From: an uncultured Marvinbryantia sp.
GTDB taxonomy: Bacteria > Bacillota > Clostridia > Lachnospirales > Lachnospiraceae
Length of the DNA: 64,000 nt
Assembly (NCBI RefSeq): GCF_905201705.1
Contig: NZ_CAJKOX010000022.1
Span: forward strand, 6,869 to 70,868
Direction of reading: 5' to 3'
The translations under genes and the position numbers were made by a program. Shown here piece by piece: positions 45,740 through 55,077 of this stretch; the first letter of the stretch is position 1; every line of letters begins with the position of its first letter. The notes beneath the pieces were generated by a model. The model was not told the origin of the DNA. It searched no databases and was given only the letters and a program-made list of their open reading frames with translations.

Positions 45740-47215
45740 ATGCCTGATATGGCACAAATCAACCACATTCGGGATCTTGGCTCTGCCGGATACTCGATCT
45801 CAAAAATACACGACCTTACAGGTGTGGATCGCAAAACGATCAGGAAGTACCTTGGCATGGAGGATTTCTCTCCACAGATGCCGTTCACGACATCCCGCCC
45901 CTCCATGCTTGACCCTCTGAAACCGGTAATCGACTCATGGCTGGAGTCTGATAAAAACAACTGGTACAAACAACGCCATACAGCGAAGCGTGTATTCGAC
46001 CGTCTTGTGGATGAACATGGTTTTACCGGCAGTTACTCCATTGTCCAGCGTTATGTCCAGAGCGTCCGCCGCCACCAGATGAAACAGCGGGCGAATCAGG
46101 AACTCATCTGGGAACCCGGCACGGCACAGGCGGATTTCGGGGAAGCTGACTTTGTCGAAAACGGAATGACGGTCCGCAAAAAGTTCCTTGTTCTGTCTTT
46201 CCCGTTCAGCAATGACGGGTACTGCCAGGTGTTTGGCGGCGAAACTGCTGAGTGTGTCTGCCAGGGCCTGCTGGACATCTTTTACTATGTTGGCGGCGTG
46301 CCCAGAACGATCGTGTTTGACAATGCAACCGGCGTGGGCCGGAAACTGTGCGGCGTCATTCATGAATCGGCACTGTTCGCAAAGTTTCGGGCGCACCACC
46401 ACTTTGAAGCCCGGTTCTGTAATCCACGGTCCGGCTGGGAAAAAGGAAATGTGGAACGCAAGGTTGGATATGAAAGAAGCAACCTTTTCGTCCCTCCGGA
46501 ACCTTTCGATGACATAGAGACCTACAACCGCAGGCTTCTTGATGCGCATGAGACAAAAGCGTCCGAACTTCATTATAAAAAGGGGATCCGTATCAGTGAA
46601 CTGTTCCTGAAAGACAAGGAAGCACTTTACCCGCTCCCGCGCAGCCGCTTCCATGTCTGCCGGTATGATTACTTTAAAGCGGACGGATACGGGAAAGTCC
46701 GTATTGACGGGGAACACTATTACTCCACACGCCCGGAATACGCCGGTAAGCGTAATGTACTCGTCGGTATCATGGCGCATTACATCGACATTTATAATGA
46801 GGACAACGGCCTGCTTGTCCGTCATAAACGCCAGTATGGCGATTACAGGACAGACCTTTCGGACTATTCCACAACAGTCACCATGCTGCTCCATAAACCC
46901 GGTTCCTGGCACAACAGCGGCGTTCGTCTGGAAATGCCGGATCCGCTGCGGGAATATATGGACCATCTTGAGAAACCGGAGTTAAAGAACTGTCTTGCGC
47001 TGCTGGCTGATCTAAGCAGGCAATACGCCTTTTATCCCGCTATAGATGCGATGAACCGCTCCCTGCGGGATGGACGGATCAGTGCAAGCGATGCTGAACT
47101 GATCTGCGAACGTATCTGCTCCTATGGGCTGGACACTCCCCCGACGGAAGGCCCGGATCTGACCAGATACGACAAGGCGTTTCTTCCGGGACCGGAAGGA
47201 GGTGACCCTGCATGA
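45740..47215 (+). CDS. istA: IS21-family transposase IstA
   Basis: This 491-residue DDE transposase has an N-terminal helix-turn-helix (IRDLGSAGYSISKIHDLTG, DRKTIRKYL). The DDE catalytic core has AQADFGEADF (first Asp), TIVFDNATG (second Asp) and GNVERKVGYER (Glu). A C-terminal domain of about 170 residues follows. Length is typical. The start MPDMAQINHIRDLG has GGAGGAAAGG upstream. It acts with the IstB ATPase encoded next. Confidence 0.93.
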   Translation: MPDMAQINHIRDLGSAGYSISKIHDLTGVDRKTIRKYLGMEDFSPQMPFTTSRPSMLDPLKPVIDSWLESDKNNWYKQRHTAKRVFDRLVDEHGFTGSYSIVQRYVQSVRRHQMKQRANQELIWEPGTAQADFGEADFVENGMTVRKKFLVLSFPFSNDGYCQVFGGETAECVCQGLLDIFYYVGGVPRTIVFDNATGVGRKLCGVIHESALFAKFRAHHHFEARFCNPRSGWEKGNVERKVGYERSNLFVPPEPFDDIETYNRRLLDAHETKASELHYKKGIRISELFLKDKEALYPLPRSRFHVCRYDYFKADGYGKVRIDGEHYYSTRPEYAGKRNVLVGIMAHYIDIYNEDNGLLVRHKRQYGDYRTDLSDYSTTVTMLLHKPGSWHNSGVRLEMPDPLREYMDHLEKPELKNCLALLADLSRQYAFYPAIDAMNRSLRDGRISASDAELICERICSYGLDTPPTEGPDLTRYDKAFLPGPEGGDPA

Positions 47216-47994
47216 GAACGACGCAGAAACGGGAAGAAGTCATCGCCCGCATCCGGACCGCCGCACGAAAATTGTACCTGTCCGGAGCCCTTGGGGATCT
47301 TTGTGAAAGCAGCGGGACGCTGCAGCAGATGCAGTTTATGTTGGAAGCACTGGAACAGGAGCTTGGCATACGGGAGGAAAATGCCCGGAAACGGCTGATC
47401 CGGCGCGCCTGCTTTCCTGCTGTGAAATCCTTTACAGGATATGATTACAGCCATGTCACGATCCCACCGGCCATGCCACGGGCAGATCTTGAAGCCGTGA
47501 CGTTTATCAGCAATCGGCAGAACCTTGTACTGTATGGTCCGGTTGGCACTGAGAAGACCCACATGGCGGTCGCTGCTGGAATGGCAGCATGCTGCAAGGG
47601 ATACAAAACCAAGTTTTATACCGTTACAGATTTAATTCTGGCATTGTCAGCGGCGAAGCGGGATGGGACTTTACACCGTCTCCAGAAAGAACTGGACTCT
47701 CTGGATCTTTTGATCCTGGATGAGTGGGGTTATGTCCCGGTAGACCGGGAAGGCGCCCAGCTGTTGTTCCGTGTGATCGCGGACAGTTATGAGCAAAAAA
47801 GTCTGATACTGACAACGAACATTGAATTCTCCAAATGGGGAAGCGTCTTCACGGATGACCAGATGACCGCAGCGATGATAGACCGCCTTGTACACCATGG
47901 GCATTTATTCCTATTCGAAGGAACCAGTTATCGAATGGAACATGCCCTCATGGGCAGTAATCCAAAGGAGGCATCCCAACAGGATATGGCATAA
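47212..47994 (+). CDS. istB: IS21-family helper ATPase IstB with altered Walker A
   Basis: This 260-residue DnaA/DnaC-like AAA+ ATPase loads the transposase on target DNA. The Walker B LDLLILDEWGYVPVD, sensor segment LILTTNIEFSKWGSVF and C-terminal HLFLFEGTSYRM are family-typical. The Walker A, however, reads GPVGTEKTHMA where the family has GxxGTGKTHLA: the Gly before the Lys is Glu (a GAG codon in TGAGAAGACC at 47550-47559). This change is likely to harm nucleotide binding and hence transposition. The gene overlaps istA by four bases. Confidence 0.9.
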   Translation: MRTTQKREEVIARIRTAARKLYLSGALGDLCESSGTLQQMQFMLEALEQELGIREENARKRLIRRACFPAVKSFTGYDYSHVTIPPAMPRADLEAVTFISNRQNLVLYGPVGTEKTHMAVAAGMAACCKGYKTKFYTVTDLILALSAAKRDGTLHRLQKELDSLDLLILDEWGYVPVDREGAQLLFRVIADSYEQKSLILTTNIEFSKWGSVFTDDQMTAAMIDRLVHHGHLFLFEGTSYRMEHALMGSNPKEASQQDMA

Positions 47995-48706
47995 AATGCT
48001 TCGCGCTGAAACTGGGGAATTCCCCAGGTGAAAGTGGGGAATTCTGACGATTTTTTTGAGGAAAACCTCTTGACAAAAAACATTCCTGACGTGCAAGCGG
48101 CATGCCGTTCACATACTTTGCATTCATGATGCCTGCCACCAGAGAAGGCGTTGCCACACTTCCTTTGAGAAAGGAAGGCGTCTTTTCCGGACGCTTCATC
48201 GCACCGCATTTCGGACAGCTGTAAACATAGGTACTCTCCTCCACGACCTCAAAACGTGCGGGAACGAATCTCAGACGCTTTACGGTCTCTTTCGTTACAA
48301 CTTTATATTTCATACCGCAGTCCGGGCAGTATCTGTCCATTCCGGTCAGCTTGTATTCGGTCACTTCCGTCGTTTCAAAAGCGGAAAGATCCTCCTCTTT
48401 TTTGCCGGAACGTTTCTTCCTTTTATAGGAAGATGGATGGATCTCTTCCATATCCGGTTCCGGCACATCCGGATCAGCTTCCTGTTCCACCTCATTGAAG
48501 AGGTTCAGCTGGGTATAGCCCTCCGCATACTTCTCACTGGAGCGCCCAAACTGTTTGCGCTGTGCAAGGGTCAGGCGGTCGGAAAGCATTGCGTTCAGGA
48601 ACTCCAGTTCCTTTGTTTTTTCCATGAGGATCCGGATCTGGTCTTCCTGTTCCTGCTGGTGCTTCTGCATCGTCTTCATCAGTGCTATGATATTTTCCCT
48701 GCTCAT
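47948..48706 (-). pseudogene. tnpC: IS66 transposase TnpC, truncated by the IS21 insertion
   Basis: Only the N-terminal fifth to half of TnpC remains. Visible features are the coiled coil (IRILMEKTKELEFLNAM), the QRKQFGRSSEKY segment, the Cys4 zinc finger (YCPDCGMKYKV ... YVYSCPKCGAMKRP) and the start of the DDE_Tnp_IS66 domain (KGSVATPSLVAGIMNAKYVN GMPLARQE). After that the frame enters IS21 DNA (about 48082) and ends at 47948 with unrelated residues. The DDE catalytic core is absent. In-frame residues upstream of the chosen ATG (GWKPLFTEEQLNS) look native, so the original start may be an upstream non-ATG codon. Confidence 0.85.
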
Positions 48707-48890
48707 GCTGTTCAGCTGTTCTTCTGTAAAAAGCGGCTTCCATCCTGTAACCTCAACTTTCTAAGATCTCTAACAGAAAGTATACCATGGAGAAGGGGCA
48801 GTTTTCTACAGGAAACTGCTTGCAGGGGCAGAGAAAAAGCCGCATAAAAGGAAGAAAATTTCGGCTTTTTGCGGATTGACAGAGCTAAGC

Positions 48891-49244
48891 TCACACGACA
48901 ATCTTCGGATGGCGCTCTTCAAAAGCACCGCTGGGCTTCAGGGATAAACCATCGCATAGCCAATGGATTTCTTTTAATGTGACTTTTTTCATTTCATCCG
49001 GTGTATCAGGCCAATGGAAAGAATCACGGTCCAATCGTTTCATCAGGATCCAGAATCCGGATCCGTCCCACTGGAGGATCTTGATCAATGTGCGCCTGCG
49101 ATTGCAAAACGCGAACATACAGCGGGAGTACGGGTCGAGATGGAATTTCAGTTTGATGATCGCCGCCAGACCCGTGTAGCTTTTACGGAGGTCTGTGCAG
49201 CCGCATGCCAGATAAACGGTAGTGCTTCCGGAAAAATCAAGCAT
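48891..49244 (-). CDS. tnpB: IS66 accessory protein TnpB
   Basis: This 117-residue protein is the IS66 Orf2. The family signature is visible: VYLACGCTDLRKSYTGLAAI, LDPYSRCMFAFCNRRRTLIKILQWDGSGFWILMKRL and FHWP. It overlaps the end of tnpA by eight bases. It is needed for IS66 transposition with TnpA and TnpC, but TnpC is broken here, so it is likely inert unless helped in trans. Confidence 0.92.
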   Translation of the reverse strand: MLDFSGSTTVYLACGCTDLRKSYTGLAAIIKLKFHLDPYSRCMFAFCNRRRTLIKILQWDGSGFWILMKRLDRDSFHWPDTPDEMKKVTLKEIHWLCDGLSLKPSGAFEERHPKIVV

Positions 49245-49608
49245 AGCTCTTTAACGCCTGAAGAAGGGCTGCCATCAGCCTGGATGGACAGTCCGCACCG
49301 ATCTCGATCCGGAGGATATTTTCCGGGAGACAGATCGTCACAGGGGAATTTCCCATGTTTTCTGCGGTTCGGATCTCCTGAACAGATGGAAGCTTTGCGA
49401 ACACCGTCTCGCTGTCCTCTTCTTTTTCGGAGACTTGTGACTGGATCTTTCGGCTCCAGTAACCCAATGTAGACTGTGGAACTCCATTCTGTTTGCACCA
49501 GTCTTTACGGGATAAACCGCTTGCTTGAAAAGCACTGATCCTGTCTGTCCAAAGATTAGCCTTTGAGGTTACATTGTCATTCGTATTTATAATTATCACC
49601 TCCATCAT
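49237..49608 (-). CDS. tnpA: IS66 accessory protein TnpA
   Basis: This 123-residue protein is IS66 Orf1. It contains a helix-turn-helix-like segment typical of the family (WTDRISAFQASGLSRKDWCK, then QNGVPQSTLGYWSRKI) and a C-terminal part with EIGADCPSRLMAALLQALKS. It is the first gene of the IS66 operon, with GGAGG-type site GGAGGTGATAAT close to the start. Confidence 0.88.
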   Translation of the reverse strand: MMEVIIINTNDNVTSKANLWTDRISAFQASGLSRKDWCKQNGVPQSTLGYWSRKIQSQVSEKEEDSETVFAKLPSVQEIRTAENMGNSPVTICLPENILRIEIGADCPSRLMAALLQALKSYA

Positions 49609-49755
49609 TTGGACTCATCTTATCAAATGTGGAGATAAATTTGTAGATACGGATTATTACCTACTTACGTTTGGTCGCTAAATACTTTATCACAAAGTGG
49701 TGTTCTCTTTTATTACTATTTTTAATTTTCCGACTAAAATTTTACGCTAGCATAC

Positions 49756-50352
49756 TTATTCTTGCAAATTGCTCGACAATCCTTCTCTTTGACTCGGCAG
49801 TATATCCCAATAGTATTTCTCAACTTCGACAATATCATCTGCAATCGTGTATTGGGGTCTGTTTTCAGCAATTCGTTTTCTTGCCAATTCCTCTGTCCAC
49901 CCTATCACTCTTGCTGGATTTTCCCCGACAATCGCACCCCTAGGAACATCCTTGGTAACAACACTTCCTCCCGCTACGATAGCGCCTTCACCAATAGTAA
50001 CCCCCGGCATAATCTTGGAAAATCCACCTATACATACATTGTCTTCAATAGAAATCGTATCAAAGTGAGGATAGAACTTTCCTAAATTGCTATATGATTG
50101 ATTTAATGCGTGGTAGTAAATATCGTGGGTAACAAACTCTACGGATACCGCAATAATCACATTATTTCCAATTGAAATCAGGTACGGATCAGACGGTACC
50201 CCACCCCATAAATGTACATTCTCTCCTAAGTGATAGAATATATGCTTTCTACGAAGGTAGTCTGCTTTCCATTTAGCGGACTTCCTTTTATAGATTGTTT
50301 TGAATAATAGATTTATTCGCCGGTACTCTTTTCTTTTTTCTGCAATTGTCAT
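49756..50352 (-). CDS. Hexapeptide-repeat O-acetyltransferase (last gene of polysaccharide cluster)
   Basis: This 198-residue enzyme has a left-handed beta-helix fold. Repeats are seen as [38 protein letters not shown] and [20 protein letters not shown]. The catalytic His is likely in [20 protein letters not shown] near the end is typical of CatB/maltose-acetyltransferase-like enzymes. It probably acetylates a sugar of the surface polysaccharide using acetyl-CoA. It is the 3'-most gene of the cluster; the IS66 element follows about 90 bp downstream. Confidence 0.85.
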   Translation of the reverse strand: MTIAEKRKEYRRINLLFKTIYKRKSAKWKADYLRRKHIFYHLGENVHLWGGVPSDPYLISIGNNVIIAVSVEFVTHDIYYHALNQSYSNLGKFYPHFDTISIEDNVCIGGFSKIMPGVTIGEGAIVAGGSVVTKDVPRGAIVGENPARVIGWTEELARKRIAENRPQYTIADDIVEVEKYYWDILPSQREGLSSNLQE

Positions 50353-50389
50353 GATACAACCCCCTTAGCGATCCTTTTTAACTCTTGTC

Positions 50390-51775
50390 CTAATTCCCGG
50401 GAAAAACTCGAAGATTCTGGCTCTCTCTATAAAGCATAGCGCAAAAATAAGAAAGCATCATTACCCATCTTATAACTCCTCTATCCATCAGCGCATAGAA
50501 TAGAGCAGTTGAAATACCGATATGAATAAGTGGTCGTACAAACATTTTTAATGGATACAACTCTTTCTCCATTTTTTTTGCATACGATGCGTGCATTACC
50601 AAAGAAACAATGTAAGCTGTTAAAGTTGTATAGGCAGCAGCTACATATCCGAATCTAGGTATAAAAGCAAGGTTTAGTATTACATTGATACTTGCCGCGC
50701 ATAGTGTATTAAACGTGATATAAATCGTTCTTTTATAGAAATGTTCGATATTTACATAAAGGGTATACATAAAAATAATGTAGTTGCTCAAGACAATAGG
50801 CGGAATAATTTTAATGCCTTCCCAATAATCTTTACTTGCCAATACCCTTAGTATTTCTGGAGACACCAATATAAGACATGCCATTGCATATGTCATTAGA
50901 TTAACATAATCTTTTGCCAAAGAATTAACCTCAGATGTCTTTCTTTTGACCATTTTATCTGTAAACCAGGGTATCCAGACGCCTTCTAGTGATGTAGTGA
51001 TAACTGTTGCTATCATGCTGAAATTATATACTAAGCTGTAGATACCTGTTTGAGACGAATCAGCGAGCCACGTTATCATCGTTCGATCAGATTGAGATAA
51101 AATGTTCAGTGCAATACCATGAACGATTAACGGTGCGGAAATACTCAGTCCATATTTTATATAGCTCCAGTTTATTCCAATATTCCCTTTTCTTAGAACC
51201 AACATGACTACAGCAACACCAAAACCGATGTTTACAATTGCGGTAGGAATAATTCTGCCGAGATATAAGTCCGTCTTAAACACCAGAAGAATAGCTACAA
51301 TCGATAACAGAACAGAAATCAAATTCGGCAGAATCATAAACGCTGTACGGAGTTTATATCTATACTGCATCATCAAATAATGAGTGTAGTCTTGAACAAT
51401 GGCCGAAGATAGTGCCTGAAACATACACAAAACAATTAGTAGAAGGTTTGCACTCAGTTTTAGAAGAATAGCTCCGGATGTTACAATGACAATGAACCCA
51501 CCTGAGCAAATTAACGTAAAGATTATAATTGACGACATAAAATCATCTATTTTCTCTTTATAATCTACAAACGCCATTCTTATTCCCATGTGAAGAGCAA
51601 ATCCCATGACCATTGCTAGGATACCTATCCATGAATTATATGTAGTAACAATACCATAATCCGAAGTAGATAGTATCCTTGTGAAAATTGGAACTGTCAA
51701 AAAGGCAATTCCTTTATTGAATAGGTTTCCTATCAAATAATACGTGCTTGCCTTTTTATAACTATTTTTACCCAT
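50390..51775 (-). CDS. Polysaccharide repeat-unit flippase, Wzx-like
   Basis: This is a 461-residue membrane protein with 12-14 hydrophobic segments of the MOP superfamily. It starts SYKKASTYYLIGNLFNKGIA and contains FTRILSTSDYGIVTTYNSWIG, both typical of oligosaccharide flippases. It should move lipid-linked repeat units across the membrane. It sits downstream of the SDR gene in the polysaccharide operon. The name Wzx is a functional analogy, since these proteins are poorly conserved in sequence. Confidence 0.87.
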   Translation of the reverse strand: MGKNSYKKASTYYLIGNLFNKGIAFLTVPIFTRILSTSDYGIVTTYNSWIGILAMVMGFALHMGIRMAFVDYKEKIDDFMSSIIIFTLICSGGFIVIVTSGAILLKLSANLLLIVLCMFQALSSAIVQDYTHYLMMQYRYKLRTAFMILPNLISVLLSIVAILLVFKTDLYLGRIIPTAIVNIGFGVAVVMLVLRKGNIGINWSYIKYGLSISAPLIVHGIALNILSQSDRTMITWLADSSQTGIYSLVYNFSMIATVITTSLEGVWIPWFTDKMVKRKTSEVNSLAKDYVNLMTYAMACLILVSPEILRVLASKDYWEGIKIIPPIVLSNYIIFMYTLYVNIEHFYKRTIYITFNTLCAASINVILNLAFIPRFGYVAAAYTTLTAYIVSLVMHASYAKKMEKELYPLKMFVRPLIHIGISTALFYALMDRGVIRWVMMLSYFCAMLYRESQNLRVFPGN

Positions 51776-51878
51776 CCGTCCTTATCTCCTATAAATGCTT
51801 ATACTAATTGTCGCCCCAAAAAACCGAACCTCTTCCACCATCCCCGACATATGTCGTTTACTGCATTCCATTGCACTG

Positions 51879-52754
51879 TCAGCCACCGCCTTTAATTCCT
51901 AAGGTCCGTCCACCATCTACAATAATATTCTGTCCAGTTATAAATTTTGCTTCGTCAGAAACCATAAAGACAATAACATTTGCTACATCTTCAAGCGTAC
52001 CGATTGAATGAAGATAATTTGTTTCCTTTATGTATTCTGCTTCATCGATAGAATAGTCGCCTCTTACTATTGATCCAGGTGTCACACAGTTAACATTTAT
52101 TCCAAATCTACCAAGCTCTTTTGCAAGGGACTTGGTAAATCCAAACATTCCCGACTTGGATGCGCTGTAATCGACACAACGCTCCATACCATTAACACCA
52201 ATAGAAGAAGAAATATTCACAATCTTTCCGTAATTGTTTTTTTTCATAATCTTAGAGGCCATTCTTGCGCATAGAATACTGCCTCTGAGATTGGTTTGTA
52301 AGATTTCATCTATCACATCTACTTCTTGGTCATATAGTGGGCGTGCCCGTTCTCGTGCGCCTCCTCCGGCGCAGTTTACCAAAATGTCAATCCGCCCTTC
52401 CTGTTGAATAATACTACTAAACGCACTCTCAATTGAATCTGAATCTGATACGTTCATTACCATCAAACGAGCAGAACCCCTATTTTTTATTTCATCTGGC
52501 AGGTTTAAAATCAAATTTTCAATTTTCTCCTTAGATCTACCTGATATGTATACTGTACAACCTTCAGCTAACAATCTCATGCATGTGGCTTTTCCAATTG
52601 CACCGGTTCCGCCTGTAACAACAGCAATCTTTCTATCAAATCTACCTTTATCTGAAACAACCAAATTATACTGTTTATCTGCGCTATATACTTTCTTGTT
52701 CAATCCTAAGATGTTTTTTGCTGATTCTTTCAATTTATGCGCTATTGAAGCCAT
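51879..52754 (-). CDS. Short-chain dehydrogenase/reductase paired with the MenD-like enzyme
   Basis: This 291-residue NAD(P)-dependent oxidoreductase has the cofactor motif VVTGGTGAIGKATC, NCAGG, catalytic Ser in IVNISSSIGV and YSASKSG (Tyr-x-x-x-Lys), then CVTPGSI. An N-terminal extension of about 45 residues (MASIAHKLKESAKN...) precedes the Rossmann fold, longer than in typical SDRs. The start is chosen because GGGAGAG lies seven bases upstream. It follows the MenD-like gene by about 20 bp, so the two probably act in one pathway, perhaps making an unusual acyl or sugar substituent. Substrate is unknown. Confidence 0.85.
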   Translation of the reverse strand: MASIAHKLKESAKNILGLNKKVYSADKQYNLVVSDKGRFDRKIAVVTGGTGAIGKATCMRLLAEGCTVYISGRSKEKIENLILNLPDEIKNRGSARLMVMNVSDSDSIESAFSSIIQQEGRIDILVNCAGGGARERARPLYDQEVDVIDEILQTNLRGSILCARMASKIMKKNNYGKIVNISSSIGVNGMERCVDYSASKSGMFGFTKSLAKELGRFGINVNCVTPGSIVRGDYSIDEAEYIKETNYLHSIGTLEDVANVIVFMVSDEAKFITGQNIIVDGGRTLGIKGGG

Positions 52755-52775
52755 GTTTTTACTCTCCCACATTAC

Positions 52776-54551
52776 TTACTTTTTTCTGATAATTGATTTA
52801 ATTGTTCTCTTTAGCGGATCTGGTAAGGCTGCCGCCATTTTATACATTTGAGCTGCACTCTCTGACTTTACACTATTAGTCGCAATACCCATCTGTCGAA
52901 TATCCACATCTTTATCAGTAAAAACTTCCAAAAGGATGGGTTTTTCAGCCTTACCAATAAATGCCAATAGTGCTCGATCATACTCTGCTTTATCATGTGC
53001 AGATAAATATGTAAATCCTCTTGTTTCGGCCCAGCCCTTCGCCGAAGTCTCGTGTCCAGCCGCAATATGTACGTCCATTGTATCAAATGTCTGAACCGTC
53101 TTGTAAAAATTCGAATGGAACAGCGCGCCCCCACCATTATTGCACAGCATAATACGTGTGTTCTTTGTGCAATATCGGTTCCACAGCGCATTCATATCAT
53201 AAAAGAAACTCAGGTCGCCAATCAGCATGAAGGAGGGCTTGTTCGTTATATACGACTGAGCAATATAGCTTGACATTGAGCCGTCAATGCCGCAGGTTCC
53301 TCGATTGCAATACACGTCAACTGTATCCTTGATCGGGAACATATTCGTAATGCGAATATTGTTGCTGTTCGAGATATGCAGCAGGCTGTTGTCCGGAATG
53401 GCCTTCAGTAGCTCTTTGACAGCATATACAGCAGAATAGTCCACAGCACACTGATAGACATCATTGACGATGTACTTTTCTTCCATCGCCTTCCATTGCG
53501 GCCAATATGTGTTCTTATTCTCCGTGCTCTCCGCCGCCATCCTCCTAAAGAAATAACTGACCGGCGCTTCAACAATTTTTTTCTGGCAGAAATAGGGATC
53601 CGAGACCTTTCCATCTGGTGAAACATGCCAATGCTCTATTGAGGAAGCATATTTTCGGATTGTTGATTTGATATTCATGACCATACTGCCATTCATTGTA
53701 ATTACAATATCCGGCTTTATTTCATCCCATTCTGCTCCCGAGAGCATTGAGAACAGCACGGTATGCTTTACTCTTTGCGGCACATGCACATTTCCAATAT
53801 GGTCGCTTGCAATCACAACATTGTACTTTGCGCAGAATGCATTCAAATTGTTCTTCTCCTCTACGCTCAGAGGCAAGGACTGGCCGTACACAAGCAGCAC
53901 CCGCTTTTTTGTCAACTGCTCTGCCAACGAATACCAGACGATGTCATCGTCATACGCTGTAACACGGTCAATCTTCTTCACGTCCGGAAGCGATTTCTCA
54001 TCAAATTTGAACGTTCCCCACTCAATTGGGTAGTTGTCGTCTACCGGGAAATTGATATGAACCGGGCCCTTTTCTCCATGATCCAACTCCAACAAAGCCT
54101 CATTGACCAGTCTTCCACAATACCAGAAATCCTTCTCATCCCTGACAATGGGAAGATTGACTTGCGCCTTCAATACCCCCTGATACAGGCCCATCTGCGG
54201 AATGCACTGATCCTCCTGCTGATTAAGATAGATCTGATTTCTGTCACTAGTCAGCACCACTAACGGCAAATGCTGATAGAAAGCCTCCGTTACTGCTGAA
54301 ACGTAATTGCAGGCAGCAGTACCAGAGGTACACACAATCGCAACCGGTTCATTTAGAGTTTGAATTAAGCCAAGTGCAAAAAAACCGGCGCTTCTTTCAT
54401 CAACAATAGAATAGCACTTGAAAAATTTATCGTCCTCCGCTGAGAATACAAGCGGAATGTGCCTTGTTCCAGCAGACAGAACAAGATGTTTTACATCATA
54501 TTTCTTTAATAGTGCAAGAATGATCTGAACATTTCTATGTACTGTATACAT
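52776..54551 (-). CDS. MenD-like thiamine diphosphate-dependent enzyme in polysaccharide cluster
   Basis: This 591-residue ThDP enzyme is similar to MenD (SEPHCHC synthase). It has an N-terminal pyrimidine-binding domain with catalytic Glu52 in SIVDERSAGFFALGL, TSGTAACNYVSAVTEAFYQ and PLVVLTSDRN. The C-terminal ThDP domain has GTCGIDGSMS and LIGDLSFFYDMNALWN, ending in NNGGGALFHS. The substrate loop reads SAGTRHIPL where MenD has SPGSRSxPL, so it is divergent. No other menaquinone gene is present. Placement beside an SDR and a flippase suggests a role in making a polysaccharide substituent. The start is preceded by GAGGAGGAGTAATAA. Confidence 0.8.
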   Translation of the reverse strand: MYTVHRNVQIILALLKKYDVKHLVLSAGTRHIPLVFSAEDDKFFKCYSIVDERSAGFFALGLIQTLNEPVAIVCTSGTAACNYVSAVTEAFYQHLPLVVLTSDRNQIYLNQQEDQCIPQMGLYQGVLKAQVNLPIVRDEKDFWYCGRLVNEALLELDHGEKGPVHINFPVDDNYPIEWGTFKFDEKSLPDVKKIDRVTAYDDDIVWYSLAEQLTKKRVLLVYGQSLPLSVEEKNNLNAFCAKYNVVIASDHIGNVHVPQRVKHTVLFSMLSGAEWDEIKPDIVITMNGSMVMNIKSTIRKYASSIEHWHVSPDGKVSDPYFCQKKIVEAPVSYFFRRMAAESTENKNTYWPQWKAMEEKYIVNDVYQCAVDYSAVYAVKELLKAIPDNSLLHISNSNNIRITNMFPIKDTVDVYCNRGTCGIDGSMSSYIAQSYITNKPSFMLIGDLSFFYDMNALWNRYCTKNTRIMLCNNGGGALFHSNFYKTVQTFDTMDVHIAAGHETSAKGWAETRGFTYLSAHDKAEYDRALLAFIGKAEKPILLEVFTDKDVDIRQMGIATNSVKSESAAQMYKMAAALPDPLKRTIKSIIRKK

Positions 54552-55077
54552 TTATTACTCCTCCTCTAATAAGATATTCTATTGCTGAACGCACCAAATT
54601 CTGTGCTTCATCTTTATGATTCAAAAGTATTCTTATTATAGTATGTTGGGCCATCCAGCATACATTACGAAATTTGTCATTCACAAATTGTAGGTAAATA
54701 CTATTGCTCAATCAGCTTTTGAAAGCAGCTTTGTAAGAAACGAAACAGCAAAAAAAACCCGTTCTTTATTATATAAGCTTCCAAATAAATCATTTGTACA
54801 TGCTATATTAGATGCCATTTTTTATTACTCATACTTCATACCTCTCTAACCCCAATATTTTGAGTTTTTAAATTACTATTATTATAATTGGTATGTGATT
54901 AGTACTTCTTTGCTTAAACCGTATGAAGGCATTTCTTGTTATAAAAGCGATAGATGTCTGCATTTACCGAATCATTGGGAAAAACTTGTAGCTCCGTGAA
55001 CCCAAATTATTGGGAAAATCCAAACTTTCGAGAAATCAGGAGTGCGAAGTATAAATCTCATTACCAGTCCAATACAT
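54552..55077. other. Gene-free region with decayed coding remnants
   Basis: No intact gene is seen in these 526 bases. On the minus strand a frame of about 60 codons (about 54715 to 54537) reads NSIYLQFVNDKFRNVCWMAQ then HTIIRILLNHKDEAQNLVRS and runs into the MenD-like start. It looks protein-like but lacks a clear start, so it may be the tail of a lost gene. A hydrophobic piece (FFLLFRFLQSCFQKLIEQ) precedes it in another frame. Near 54970-55020 a short repeat (AATCATTGGGAAAA, AAATTATTGGGAAAA) occurs. The gap separates the cluster into two transcriptional parts. Confidence 0.45.

Larger units (their letters stand above)
45587..48082 (+). mobile_element. IS21-family insertion sequence
   Basis: This complete-looking element carries istA and istB in the usual order with a four-base overlap. 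The ends hold repeated AATTCCCCA motifs: left at 45605-45660 (AAAATTCCCCAG twice, GGGAATTCCCCA once) and right at 48006-48045 in inverted orientation (GGGGAATTCCCC, GTGGGGAATTC). Both outer tips read TGTTT(A/T)T in inward orientation (45587 and 48082), which fits IS21 ends but sets only approximate limits. No matching target duplication was seen (flanks GATAATAGCT and TTCCTGAC), suggesting a later deletion on the left. Confidence 0.8.
48083..49668 (-). mobile_element. Partial IS66-family element
   Basis: This is the remaining tnpA-tnpB-tnpC' part of an IS66 element on the minus strand. The right tip probably lies near 49668, where the minus strand reads GTAAGTAGGTAATAATCCG, similar to the GTAAG start of IS66 ends. 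The distal end and the tnpC core are lost at the IS21 junction. Confidence 0.7.

Noticed and set aside
45935..46966. 343-codon minus-strand frame opposite istA
   Set aside because: It is fully antisense to a well-supported IS21 transposase with intact DDE residues, so it is a shadow.
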